Assembly: GCA_018292915.2 (NCBI GenBank)
Contig: JACVVK020000169.1
Location: 557,501-621,500 of the forward strand
Direction of reading: 5' to 3'
Length of the DNA stretch: 64,000 bases
From: Batillaria attramentaria
Taxonomy: Eukaryota > Mollusca > Gastropoda > Batillariidae
Shown here: piece by piece, positions 34,822-45,689 of the stretch
Position numbering within the stretch: the first letter of the stretch is position 1
How the letters are laid out: every line of letters begins with the position of its first letter
Notes under the pieces: generated by a model
Databases searched by the model: none
What the model saw: the letters and a program-made list of their open reading frames with translations, nothing else
What the model was told of the DNA's origin: nothing
Program-made: the position numbers and the translations under genes

Positions 34822-34880
34822 GGGGGAGGGGGGGCAATGAGGAGTGGTGGTGGGGAGGGGGGGGGGGGGAGGGGGGGGCG
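34776..34880. repeat. poly-G tract
   Basis: Forty-five consecutive G (34776-34820), then further G runs with A, T and C interruptions to about 34878. Long G homopolymers of this size are rare in assemblies and the exact length may be uncertain. Strong G-quadruplex potential. Confidence 0.95.
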
Positions 34881-35547
34881 AAAGACGGAGGTGATCACAT
34901 CAAAGGACACAAGACGTATAAAGGCAAGAGGTATGAAGAAGTTTGTTGTGGCAAAACCTCCAGGCCCGCGTGAGGATTAAACCCTATTGTTTTGCCCTAA
35001 TGCCACTGCGATAAACCCACCTCCACTTTCAATTTCTCACCCCCAAGATGCCACCGCGTTCTCCAGTAACTCCACACACTACAGGCCCATGGACGGCGTC
35101 AGTTCACTGAGTGCCTTGCCTCTTGAGGCACCTGAACTAACCCTGAACCAGTACCCGTGTCTCGCTACACTTAGAAGTGTATTGTCTTTTTCACTATTGT
35201 CAATGTGGATCTCGGTCTGCGTGCTCCTTGTCCTGCGCCGTATCTAGGAAACAGGCGTTCAGGCAGGTGCGTTAGTCAAGTTAAGCCTGACAACGCACTG
35301 GAACAGAGAGTATGATTACCGTTTGGGTAAGAAAATGAGAAATGGGGAGGGGGAGAGAGAGAGAGAACAACTCTCCATTCTCAATGTCGATTTAAAACTA
35401 CCGTAAAGGGGAGAGACAGAGTTTCGTTCGTGAGAGCTTACTGACCTGTTTGAATTCCTATTCTCGAACCAGTCGTCTACGTGCAGTGAGAAGTGTGGAA
35501 TGTGACAGTCGTCCACAGTGGACAGGCTGCGCTCTGCACATCGTCTG
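34881..35547. other. unique DNA, no gene seen
   Basis: No repeat or domain recognised. Confidence 0.45.
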
Positions 35548-35700
35548 CTGGCGCCTCAGTTGAAGAGTTACTTGCTGGTGCCTCAGCTGATGGGTCACTG
35601 GTGGTGCCTCAGTTAAAGAGTTACTGCTGGTTTCTCAGCTCATGAGTTACTGCTGGAACCTCAGTTGAAGAGTTACCGCTGGTGTCCTAAGGAGTTACTG
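35548..35700. repeat. degenerate ~29-bp tandem repeat, five units
   Basis: Units of the form CTGGTGCCTCAG(T/C)TGA(A)GAGTTACTG with substitutions; the last unit decays after 35690. Confidence 0.88.
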
Positions 35701-35949
35701 GCGACAGTCCTTTGTGATCACTGGGCGTTTCACGTTGACCCTGAAATCAGATATAAAGTAGAATGCTTAAAAATATGTAAAAATATGTTTTGTATGTACA
35801 CCGTAAAATGTCGTGTCCAGATCCGTTATTCAGAACAGTCAGTCGCTGAATTAACAGACTGGTGGCTCGCATCAGTAATCGTAAAGTGTTGTTTGATCAT
35901 ATAGTGACTGGTGTGAACAAAGCTGCGGCCGGGTGTCAGGTTTCATCGA

Positions 35950-36344
35950 TGGGGGCGATCGGTGGTCTAGTGGTTAAGACTTTGTCGCCAATGCGAGAGG
36001 ACAGGTTCGAGTCCCACTTGGGGCAAAGAATTTTTCTCTCTCGTATGTGGCTCCGTTCATCCAAGCCGATCGTCGGGGGTTCTCTCCGGGTACTGCATCC
36101 CCCCCCCCCCCCCCTTTCCATTTGGAAATGTTCATTTTCACAAAATTTGAAATAAATGCAATTCTAAATTCCGAAACTAAAATAGCTGAGCTGACCCTTG
36201 GCAACACGTGAATGTAATGTGTTCATGTCCAGGGTGTGAGAGAGAATGCTTGGGATTCACGTGAGCGTGCGGTTCAATCGCACTTTTAGCCGGGCCAATT
36301 CAAGAAGTTGAGCAAAGCGTCCACACAACTCACAGTTATTGTTG

Positions 36345-36345
<1 letters not shown>
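35950..36345 (+). mobile_element. SINE-B, full length
   Basis: tRNA-like head GGGGGCGATCGGTGGTCTAG with A box TGGTCTAGTGGTTAAG and B box GGTTCGAGTCCC, then the body phrase GTCGGGGGTTCTCTCCGGGT, a C run (36099-36114), TAGCTGAGCTGACCC and GGATTCACGTGAGCGTG. The tail is GATT tetramers (36345-36376), not the usual ATT. Confidence 0.93.
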
Positions 36346-36377
<32 letters not shown>

Positions 36378-37350
36378 GGATGGATGGATAGACGGATGAA
36401 TAGGTTCATGACTGTCCGGATGGATGAATGAATGTTTTTAACAGATTCAACTGTTTCCACAAGACAAGCCCCAAAGTTGACGACGTCCCAAAGAGGAGCA
36501 AGTCAAAATTTCTGATTCAGGAACGGGAAAAGAAGACAAGACTAAGATGTGAAGCACCTGACGTGGACTATGCAGCCACAACCTGCACGACAACAAAGGC
36601 AACACCGAGTGGAGAGTGGAGCCCCTACAGAACAGCCTTATTATCTGGGGATGCGGAATTAATGATTGCAATTTATGAGAGAGTTTGGCGTCGTACGATT
36701 AGATAGGGTGACGAATCGGCCAGACCCAGCCGCTCGTCAGCTGCCTGTCAAAGATACACTAACAAGACCATACTAAGGAGGGAGGGGGGGGGGGTTGGGG
36801 AGACCGTGGCAGAGTGGTTACGGGCTGTTAACTGTGAATACAACCTGTACTTATCATGTATACACAGCGTAACGACTGAAGTGCATCAGGCCATGGTTTA
36901 TATTTACGAGAAGAAAAGGCGTCTGCAGGGGCAACAGGCAACAAGAAATATATGCACACGTAAGTGCGATAAAGAACTAGTTTGTGTGTGCAAGTTCGTT
37001 TACTTGAAGGAGCTTCAGTTTCACTGTTTAGTTCTTTGTTTTTGTTTTGTTTTTTGTAGTTGTTTGTTTGTTTGTTTGTTTGTTTGTTTGTTTGTTTGTT
37101 TGTAACAAGATTCAGCATAACTACGAATTCAGTGCCTGTGTGTGGCTCTGGTCTTCTTGTGGACATGATAAAGGAAGCATCAGAAGAACTTGGCCGAGTT
37201 TGCTGGACAATGACAAGTGCTGGACATGTTTTAGTCGGGTGGTTAGGAACGCCATGCAGGCGTAAACTTTAATAACAACAACAACAAAAATCTTTAAAAG
37301 GAAAAAGAGTTCCAGTGGCTTTGTCTTCATAATACGCGATTCTGTTTAGA
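36346..37350. other. unique DNA with simple repeats
   Basis: GATT and GGAT runs at 36346-36392, G run at 36784-36794, (GTTT)n at 37063-37102. A 92-codon frame at 36428-36706 has mixed, Lys/Arg-rich composition but no recognisable domain. TGGCAGAGTGGTTACGGGC at 36807 is A-box-like without a matching B box. Confidence 0.4.
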
Positions 37351-37452
37351 TGTTGGAGATTTATGTATGTAAGCTATGTATTGTTGGTCCACAGGGGAAG
37401 AGGTGAGAAGGGACAAGGTGACGTTCTTCATTGTTCACGACCTTCACCTCCA
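37351..37452 (+). repeat. family K dispersed repeat, copy 1
   Basis: Shares ATGTTGGAGAT, GTATTGTTGGTCCA, GGTGAGAAGGGACAA and GACGTTCTTCATTGTTCACG with 44363-44458, then the similarity ends at CTTCACCTC. Confidence 0.8.
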
Positions 37453-38147
37453 CTTAGCTCATTCTGTTTGGACAAGGCTTCAAGAACAGCAACTCTAGGT
37501 AGAATTTTCCATGTGAAGGGAGAACAAGAAAGACAGGCAAGGAATCTTTCACCGGGGAGATAATTCATCAGGGGCTTTCATTCACAAAGCCCATACGTAA
37601 AATTCTTCAAACCAAGCGATACCGCGCACTTAAAAAAGAATCGCCTGTTGGCCGGGCGGAGTGGAGCCGCGTCTCGCGTTCTCAGATCTCGGGTCCCGAT
37701 GTCTGGTGGTGTAATTAGGCGTGTAGATGAGTCGCCTCTTGCACGGGAACTCCGGCTTCTACAGGAGACTTCTTCTCGATAAGAAAGCGTTCCAAGCACA
37801 ACACTCTTATCGTTTTATAACCCCCGTGATGTATGCGTGGCGCTCCCCCCAGCAGGGTGGAATTTCGCCATTATGTCAGTTTTGGCCAGAATAAATGGTG
37901 CCATGTTATGTACGAGGGGAAGTTTTTGTAGCCCCGGGGTTGAGCACTTTTAATCCGAAGGAAACCGAGTCTGATGGAGCGAATTTCTACAGCAGACAAA
38001 GCAAAGACGTTCTCAAAGCGATACTGACTAGTCGTTCGGCTCTCTGGGCTTCAGCTACCATCTCGACATTGATAGATCTGAAAGTTAACAAAATGATAAT
38101 GGATGATCTGTACTCATGCTGAGGCCGAAAGAAGCCAATTTTACCAT
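37453..38147. other. unique DNA, no gene seen
   Basis: Nothing recognised. Confidence 0.45.
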
Positions 38148-38540
38148 GGTGCAAATTACGTTTGCTATGTTCTCCAAGCTTGTGCAAACTGTTTTCACTT
38201 TTGCGTTCGGTGCAAATTGCGCTTGTTGTGTTCTCGAAGCTTGTGCCCACTCAGTGTTTATATTCAGTTTGGGGAGCCGGGGTGGCCGAATGGTAGAGCG
38301 TTGGACTTCTAATTCTCGGGTCGTGAGTTCGTATCCCGGCTGAGGCCAAATATGTGTGATGGCTTTTTCGTCGTTGCTCCGTCTTTGATATCACCCGTAT
38401 GTGGTGGAAAAGGACGTTAAACCCCCAAACACCCACCCACCCCTTCACTTCAGTTTACTTTTGGCGTTTTGGTGCAAATTGCGCTTACTTTGCTGTCCAC
38501 GCTTATACCCACTGCTGTGTCCATATGAGACTATTGTGGA
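38148..38540. repeat. 61-bp tandem repeat, three units, interrupted by a SINE
   Basis: Units starting GGTGCAAATT(A/G)CG(T/C)TT lie at 38148, 38209 and 38471. Unit 2 is split by the SINE-A at 38271-38448. Without that insertion and its target duplication, units 2 and 3 would also be spaced by about the unit length. Confidence 0.85.
38271..38448 (+). mobile_element. SINE-A, full length, inside a tandem repeat
   Basis: Intact head, B box GAGTTCGTATCCC and end GGACGTTAAACCCCC. The 8-bp duplication TTCAGTTT lies at 38263-38270 and 38449-38456. Confidence 0.96.
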
Positions 38541-39257
38541 ATGTTTTCACGTTTTGTCATAAAACAACTCGAATACTGCTCCCAATAGACCATGTAAACA
38601 TGCACCTATATAATACATGTATTACGGACATTTTTAATCCATGAAAAGTTTATTCGATGCTGGAGAACTTGATATGATATAACTCCTCGATATGATATAA
38701 CGGGATTTTAACTACATGTAGCATTATCCAACAGAAATACGAGTGTATGTAAAAGGTTTACTGAGTACATTATGAAGATGTTGTCTTCATGTAGGGAATA
38801 CATGTATCTGCCATTATCAGTTACAAAACTCCGTACCCAAACAGTAACAGACTCCGAGTCTGCAAGGTAAGTCTGATTTCCATAAATGTTTATCCGATTT
38901 TTTATCGTGATCGTACACACTTTGAGATTTTTTTTTTTTTATAAACACGACCCATGTGCAATTTTATTATTTTACAGATAGTGAGTGGTTTTGACAAATG
39001 TTCTGAACGCGCGGACTATCAAGCAGCTACGGTGCTAAATTTACAGTGGCTATCAAGTATATCATCGTCTTTAATTTATCGTGTATTTGAACGGAGTGAA
39101 CTCTTGCTGGTGAATTCTAATTTACGTTTTGAACACAGGCAAGTCAGTGTTATGACAAACGTTGCATATCTCTTTGATAACAAATATTTGCTACTGTACA
39201 CAGTGTCAGTTTGAATAAATGCATTTGCCGACATTGGCGTGAATCAAACTGTTGAAA

Positions 39258-39259
<2 letters not shown>
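38541..39259. other. unique AT-rich DNA, no gene seen
   Basis: T run near 38930. A plus-strand frame of 86 codons (38954-39214) has no recognisable domain. Confidence 0.4.

Positions 39260-39328
<69 letters not shown>
39260..39328. repeat. (AC)n microsatellite
   Basis: Perfect AC run. A C run follows at 39378-39389. Confidence 0.98.
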
Positions 39329-39329
<1 letters not shown>

Positions 39330-40057
39330 TGTATCTCGACACACGCGATACACTCATCTCGACGTTCCTTTACTGACCCCCCCCCCCCACTCCCTCCCTT
39401 CCCCCCTCTTCCCTTCCCCCTCACCTTCAACTTCATCCGTTTCAAGTTTTAATCCCACGCGTTATCGCCCCTTATTGTGTCCAAACGCAGATAAACTGAC
39501 ATAAACAGCCTCTTTGTGCAATGCCCCTTTTGGCATTCTGTTGACATAACCATCCAGTCGGTTCCATTCTGCTTTCATTTTTCACGGCTCTCTCCGCATA
39601 AACAAGATAAAGCAAGGAACGGGTGTGTTTGGCAGACATCAACTTCCGTCTGAAAATCTCCCATAATGCATCATCGTTGTTTCGTGGGGTGCAAACTTGG
39701 CTCCAGCTTCCGACTTAACACTGTGCAGCGGTTGTTTTTGTGACCCAGGAATTAACCATCTTGTTGACATAAATCGACCTTGCCTCGTGCGCGAAGAAGT
39801 CTAGCACGTTTTTTTTTTTTTTAAAAATGTGCACTTTATCCAGTTTTTGTGTTGGAACGAATGTCTGAACAGCGAATCATTTTTTAGCACTTATGTATCA
39901 TAATGTTATTGTTTGTACTCTGTCAGTTTCCTCAGTTGCACGGCAATGTATCGCATTAAGAGCTGTACTAATTATCAAGATAGAGTATCTCGAGCGTACA
40001 GGCGCACCCACAAGCGATACTGTCGGAAGACGTTAGCTGGCTTCTGTGACGCCAACG
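39329..40057. other. unique DNA with a weak THAP-like start
   Basis: At 39666 a 25-codon frame begins MHHRCFVGCKLGS, which resembles MPHYHCVAIGCQIGS of the THAP remnant at 2323 (aromatic/His lead, two cysteines, then (K/Q)(L/I)GS). It stops at 39743 with no second Cys-His pair downstream that I can find. Possible decayed first exon; chance is not excluded. Confidence 0.25.
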
Positions 40058-40400
40058 CAATGGACGACTCCACTCCTGTCAATCGAAAGGGTCGAGCCCC
40101 CAGAATTCAGCCAATCGCGTCCCGCGGAATAATGAACACAACACACTGGTTTTGCCAGACACTGCAACGAGGGGAGCGCGTGTAGTTTGATATGACTGAG
40201 ACATGGAAAGAAAGGAGTAAGTCCACTGACGTCATTTGAGAGAAAAAAAACATTACGTCAATCTCTTTCATCATAAAATCACCCGTTTTTCCCATACAGT
40301 GACGCAGTGGCTGTACTGTTGTTGTTGTTTTTTCCAATGCACGGCGGAGTAAAAGGGCGTGGGTTAGGCCTCGGGATTTGCCGAATGGAGTCGTCTATTA
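40058..40400 (-). mobile_element. family H MITE-like element, copy 2
   Basis: Ends CAATGGACGACTCCACTC (40058) and GGAGTCGTCTATTA (to 40400) are inverse copies. Relative to copies 1 and 3 the interior is reversed: CCAATCGCGTCCCG, GTTTTGCCAGACACTGC, GACGTCATTTGAGAG, ATTACGTCAATCTCTTTC and GGCGGAGTAAAAGGGCGTG. No reading frame. Confidence 0.85.
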
Positions 40401-40948
40401 AAAACTACGGTCAAGCTATACTGGGATTTAGAACGGCATTCGGCGAAGTTGTACTTGATACCGTAAGAAGGCGGATACCGTTAGACTGAAGGCGGCGCGG
40501 CAATGCGCGTACACCGTTCATAGAAGTCAATCGATCAATGTTTCGTATCCCTAACAATGACGTTTGAAATGTCACCCAGTGGGGCCGAGGAGGCCGTAAA
40601 CTGCGAAGACGGGAGGTGTAACTGAGGGAATTAAAGTATAAAGCCATTCGTTTAATCCGTCAGTCCAACGGACTGTGAATTCCGACCAGCGGGTAACTCT
40701 TCATCACGACATTCCTGTGAAGACACTGACGCTAAAATGGATCGGGGGCAAAGCGGCTGGAACACGTTCACGCGGTGCAAACTAGTGACTAGGAGGACAG
40801 GAAGAAGAGAAGTGCGCACGCTCAAGATACGGGTTGTATTGCCTGTGCACTTCCGGTCCAAAGATCGTGATATCCTGTCTGTAGATCATAGTACAATGGC
40901 AGAAAAGACTATGCAGTATGGATTTATGGATTTTTCAGAGTTCGAAGA
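40401..40948. other. unique DNA, no gene seen
   Basis: Nothing recognised. Confidence 0.45.
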
Positions 40949-40959
40949 ATCACACGGTT

Positions 40960-41139
40960 CGGGGTGCGTGGGCGGGTGTTTGGGAGTTCAACGTCCTGTT
41001 TCACCACGTATGGGTGATGTCAAAGACGGGGCAACGAGGAAAAAGGCCAGCACAAATATTTGGCCCCAGCCGGGATTCGAACTCACGACCCGAGGACTGA
41101 GAGTCCAACGCTCTACCATTCGGCCTGCCCAGCTCCCCG
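40960..41139 (-). mobile_element. SINE-A, full length with target-site duplication
   Basis: Reverse-oriented copy from GGGTGTTTGGGAGTTCAACG to the head end GGCCTGCCCAGCTCCCC. Flanks ATCACACGGTT (40949-40959) and ATCACACAGTT (41140-41150) are an 11-bp duplication with one mismatch. Confidence 0.96.
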
Positions 41140-41150
41140 ATCACACAGTT

Positions 41151-41440
41151 AGATTGTCATGGTCTACATAGTATGGTCTACATAGTATGATTGTCATGGT
41201 CTACATAGTATGATTGTCATGGTCTACATAGTATGATTGTCATGGTCTACATAGTATGATTGTCGTGGTCTACATAGTATGATTGTCATGGTCTACATAG
41301 TATGATTGTCGTGGTCTACATAGTATGATTGTCATGGTCTACATAGTATGATTGTCATGGTCTACATAGTATGATTGTCATGGTCTACATAGTATGATTG
41401 TCATGGTCTACATAGTATGATTGTCATGGTCTACATAGTA
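41151..41440. repeat. 23-bp minisatellite
   Basis: About 12 nearly identical copies of a 23-bp unit (GATTGTCATGGTCTACATAG plus TAT); two copies have GTCGTGG. Starts right after the SINE-A duplication and ends at a CCCATC run (41441-41467). Very low divergence implies recent expansion. Confidence 0.97.
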
Positions 41441-41548
41441 TCCCCATCCCCATCCCCATCCCCATCTTCCAAAACAGAGTCGCAGACAATTTTGTCGATT
41501 CACAGCTTTCGTGGCATGCATATGGATTGAAGTCTCACTGAGTGCGTT

Positions 41549-41985
41549 TGTCAGGCTTACAACTGACAACGCTGGGGAAAACGTTTCATCGAATGAGCTT
41601 AATCCTTGCATCAGAATCAGTCACTTGGGACACAGTATAGCATCTGATACCATTGTGGTGACTCGGGTTGGCGTTTACGTTGTTCTAGGTACGTAGAAGC
41701 GCTCCGGGTACTGAGCAGACGACATTATTTTGTTGCGCGCTGAACACCAACTAGACAACGCTGACTGGTGGTCGTTTTTAGCGACACGGTCTTATGGGCG
41801 TGTACTACAGCTATGGAAGCGTTAGGCCAAAGAAAGTCATGTTTCTCTACTGTTGGACGGCGCAAAGTCACCAAAACGGTCGCAATGGCCAAAAGGAACA
41901 TGCATTCATTTGGCAAACAGGTTTTGAGCTTTGTAAGCGGCAGGTTTTCCTCTGAGTACTCATTACGAACATTGAGATCTTAAAC
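41549..41985 (-). mobile_element. family F dispersed repeat, copy 2
   Basis: Reading the minus strand it follows copy 1 (25561-25985) in order: CTCAATGTTCGTAATG, TTTGCCAAATGAATGC, TTTGGCCATTGCGACCGTTT, AACAGTAGAGAAACATGACT, GTCGTCTGCTCAGTACC, GAGTCACCACAATGGTATCA. Plus-strand frames over it are not genes. Confidence 0.85.
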
Positions 41986-42059
41986 AGTGTTCAGCTGGAG
42001 TGACTGTACTGCTCTCCACAACCAACCATTGTGTCAGTCTTTGTTACAACACGCATGTG

Positions 42060-42232
42060 GGTGGGTGGGTGGGTGGGTGTTTAACGTCCTTTTCCACCAT
42101 ATACACCGACTTGCTGGAATGATCTCCCAGCATCAATCAGATATGCAGACACAAAACCATCCTTCAAGCAAAATCTGAAAACCGATCTCTTCACTGCCCC
42201 TAACCAATAGCTGTCGCCACATCATCATCTTG

Positions 42233-42266
<34 letters not shown>

Positions 42267-42568
42267 CGGGGGCAGCGGAGGCCGTGTATGATGCTGCACA
42301 TTATGTGTTTGTAGTTAACTGTATGTGTGAAGGAATGTTGCGTGTGTTTCCGTTTCTGTGTGAGTGAGTGCGTGTTGACTGTAAGGCGCCCTGAGCTCCT
42401 GCGGGAGGGAGGGCGTCCCTGAAATACCCATTATTATTATTTATTATATATCAAAGACGGGCCAACGATGAAAAAGCCAGCACAAATATTTGGCCTCAGC
42501 CGGGATGCGAACTCACGACCCTAGCATTAGAAGTCCAACGCTCTACCATTCGGCCACTCCGGCTCCCC
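42060..42568 (-). mobile_element. SINE-A split by a LINE insertion
   Basis: 3' part at 42060-42105 (GGGTGTTTAACGTCC, TTTCCACCATATA) and 5' part at about 42447-42568 (TCAAAGACGGGCCAACG to GGCCACTCCGGCTCCCC). A perfect 15-bp target duplication TACAACACGCATGTG brackets the whole unit at 42045-42059 and 42569-42583, so both parts are one insertion, later interrupted. Confidence 0.97.
42106..42446 (+). mobile_element. LINE 3' end nested in SINE-A
   Basis: The plus-strand frame from 42112 reads CWNDLPASIRYADTKPSF then KQNLKTDLFTAPNQ and stops at 42208-42210. The WN-x-LP-x-x-IR motif with FK-x2-LKT-x-LF is characteristic of the C-terminus of LINE reverse-transcriptase proteins. The 3' UTR contains a GT array (42235-42264) and ends GGCGCCCTGAGCTCCTGC, then ATT/ATTT repeats. 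Together with the SINE halves this is a clear nested insertion. Nothing of the polymerase core remains. Confidence 0.85.
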
Positions 42569-42583
42569 TACAACACGCATGTG

Positions 42584-43700
42584 AAACAGACCTTAGACAC
42601 AAGAACGCAACGTCTGAATATAATCACATTAATCATCTACATATCTCTGTTCACAGACTTGTCGGTTCAGACGATCTCTGTCAGATTTTCAAACTAAGAA
42701 TCGCGGCCCGGCGGCAGCACGAACATTACATGGCAACACCTTCCGGGGACGCGGTAATCAGGTTTAAGGAGGACACAAAAACTTGTCCCAAATGGCTGAG
42801 TTACGTCCACACAGATAACCTTTATAAGGCAAGCGGGCGATATGGCGATAAGACATCTAATTGGCAAACGGCCTTTAGCGGGTACATTAGCCATGAATAA
42901 GACGCGTGTCACGCATGGCTGGACACTAATCCGTGGGCGGTAGCGGGCTTTTCAGGTGCACCTACTGCAGAGGTGGAGACGTTGTGAGCAACATCCTCGC
43001 TTGACTAACTCCGCGTCTCACGAGAGCCGTCTCACACACACGGTCTGCACAGCGGGAGGTTGGACGACAGCGTGCAAGGGACACTGTCATTAGGAACCTG
43101 ATAGCCGCTGTGTCTTTCAGCCTTAATCCGTGGGAATCGCTCACGGAAACTGTGTCTTTAAGTAGTGTTGCATGTCTACATGCTTCTTGCCGTGTGGAGC
43201 GTTGTTGGCGCGGCGTGTGGGAGGTGCACGTTGATAATCCGGTCTTGTATGGTAGATTGTGTTGGTGATAATGATGACTTGTATGTAGTTTTCTGCTGTA
43301 ATGTATGTACTCGGCCAATAGCACAAGAAACGCAAAGTGTTATACTGGTCTCTGAACTGACGTGTTTGCTTTGATGTTTCCGCACCACTGAGCCTGAGCG
43401 CCAACTTGAACATTTCAGGGCAGGTTTTGGGGCCTCGAGTAAAGCCCTGGGTTAGAGTCTAACCTCGAACTAAACTAGCTCTAGGGTTAAATTTTCTGGG
43501 GTTTTTGTTTGTTTGTTTGTTTTAAATCAAGAAGAGGACCCATTCCAGCAAGGTGCCTAAGCTGTTATAGAAGTATTTTTTCTTCCATTCTTCGCTTCCT
43601 GTTTTATGTAATTTTGCTTTTGGGTTTCTTTTGTCCTAGTCTGGGTTACGCCCGTAGCCGTGGGTTAAATCAACCTCGAGTTTTACACGCGGGCCCAGGA
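42584..43700. other. unique DNA, no gene seen
   Basis: A plus-strand frame (42490-42900) begins inside SINE-A and so is not a native gene. Its 3' half has mixed composition without a domain. (TTTG)n at 43505-43521. Confidence 0.4.
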
Positions 43701-43896
43701 AAATAAATAGCCACCTTCAGCACCGTCTAGCTGGTCCGGCCTCAACCAACGGGGTACACTTCTAGAACAAGTTATCCGCCGGCCAGAGTCACCACAATGA
43801 TCTCTATAGTGACTGACTCTGATGGACAGATTAATCACATTCGATGAAAAGTTGTCCACACGCTTTTGTATGCCTGTTATACGTATTGTGACTTTA
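43701..43896 (+). mobile_element. family F dispersed repeat, copy 3 (right half)
   Basis: Matches the right half of copy 1: ATAGCCACCTTCAGCACCGT, GGTACACTTCTAGAAC, GGCCAGAGTCACCACAATGA and TTGTATGCCTGTTA. The left half is absent, and about 25 bp around the GACGTTGTC phrase are deleted. Confidence 0.82.
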
Positions 43897-44362
43897 TAGT
43901 TTGGTCTCACACAGTCAGTTGACAGTTCTATGGCACACCTCCATCCGCCAGGCTCTTACAGAGACGTCGCTGTCAAAAGGAAGTGTTCCGGGAAACGTTA
44001 CTGACAGCCAATAAAGGTGAGGCCTACAGATCGTAACTGTAATTTATGGACCATTGGCCGGCAAGAACTAAGCCGCCCGTTGATCGCTTAATCCTGGCAT
44101 CCCCATTGCAGGTTCGTCTCCTACTCTCACACTGACCGCTGCCTGAACTGGACATGGTTTATGGGAGACCCCATAAACTTGAACCTGGTCATCCGCAAAG
44201 CCATTGTGACCAGCCCGCTGTCAGACGTGTCATCGCTGAATTTGTCCTCAAGATCCTCAGCCTTTCATCTCTCATTGGAGTGAAGGTCTGAGATCTCATC
44301 CCGCGTCTTCTCGCGTGACAGGCCGAGCAAACGGTTGATATACGAGTTGGTATATACATACG
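43897..44362. other. unique DNA, no gene seen
   Basis: Nothing recognised. Confidence 0.45.
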
Positions 44363-44458
44363 TTGGAGATATATTATGGATGTGAGATCTGTATTGTTGG
44401 TCCAGGGGTGAGAAGGGACAATGTGACGTTCTTCATTGTTCACGACCTTCACCTCGAG
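44363..44458 (+). repeat. family K dispersed repeat, copy 2
   Basis: Pairs with 37351-37452. A 65-codon frame (44363-44560) spans it, but copy 1 is frame-broken over the same sequence, which argues against coding. Confidence 0.8.
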
Positions 44459-44795
44459 ACATTGGGATTTCTGGCCAGCAACTGTCCCAGACTACAACAT
44501 CCATGCAGAGAGTCAAGGCTGCTTGAATTGCTGATTAACGTTCGTGATACGGATGGATAAAATCCTGGTTCCAACTGCAGTCCCCTTCAATTCCTCCCAT
44601 GACCCCAAGGGACAAACGTTCATGGGGCCGTGCTGCCAGTGCTTGCACGCCCGAAGCTGAATCAGTCACCATTCACAGTGGAAGACGTGGAGTGGACTCG
44701 GCCTATACAAGACACTGTGTGTGTGTATGTGTGTGGTGGTGGGGGGAGGGGAGTGTGTGTGTGTATGTGTGTGTGTGTCCCGGTGTGTGTGTCCC

Positions 44796-44834
<39 letters not shown>

Positions 44835-45659
44835 TGGCGGGGGAGTATTCAGCTAGGATATGATAATTCTTTGTCAACGGCCGCACACTACTGAAAAGAA
44901 AATTTGCAAAACGCTTCCCTTTGTCCATCACGGACTCGCCATGAACGGGACCCGGCATGAGGCCCATTATGTACCACAGCGCCCGATATGTTGCACAACA
45001 AATTCACACATGCAGTTCCGCTGTCGAACAGACGCGCCAAACATCACCGTACAACAAAAGAGATCTGAAGTCTTGCGCATGTTCCACGGGCGTCTGACAA
45101 AGCCAGGACTGTTCGCCTATCTGTGCCCCGGCAACAGAAGCGTTTCATTGCGATTACGTACCCAAACTTACCCTGCTTCTTTGTTCGTTTTTTTTTCTGT
45201 CAATAATGAGAAGTGCGTTTCAGATGCGGTAGTGAGGTGTGCTTTCAGTTGTAGGGATTTACCGGCGCTGACGGCGGACGCGTCTCTCATTCACGAACTT
45301 GAACAACGACAAGAATTAGGACGGTGTTAAAAAAAAAAACAAAACACTATATAGAATGGAGAGGATACAGTGAAAGGTTACAAAGGGACTGGGGGTGGGG
45401 TAGGGAGTGGGGAAGGGGGTAACTGTTCCCGTCCTCCTCACGTAGACAATACTTGGTTGTATTGAGAATTGCGGGCATTCAGTGATACCTGGCGTAGGAA
45501 CGGAACCTGGGAGTTGGGGGCGAGGACGAGGGAGTGGGGGAAGGAGGGGTGAGGAGGGGGGTACTTTGATGTCACCTGTTGGTAAACATTGCTGCACTTT
45601 CCACCTCTTCTTCACAAGAGACGAATCGTTGTACAGCGGCAATGTGGCAAGATGCGCAC
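44459..45659. other. unique DNA with (GT)n array
   Basis: GT-rich array at 44718-44832 with GGGG and CCCG interruptions, A run at 45329-45340, GGGGAGG-rich DNA at 45390-45420 and 45515-45560. The 156-codon frame at 44860-45330 is the longest non-repetitive frame in the region. It shows no domain or homology I recognise. Confidence 0.4.
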
Positions 45660-45689
45660 TGAATTAATTTCTTTCTTTCTTCTTAATAG

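Noticed and set aside
41151..41440. Possible CRISPR or integron-like repeats (23 bp)
   Set aside because: Head-to-tail units without spacers form a plain minisatellite.
44860..45330. 156-codon plus-strand frame as a gene
   Set aside because: The longest non-repeat frame, but with no recognisable motif, signal, splice context or family resemblance. Left as unexplained open frame.
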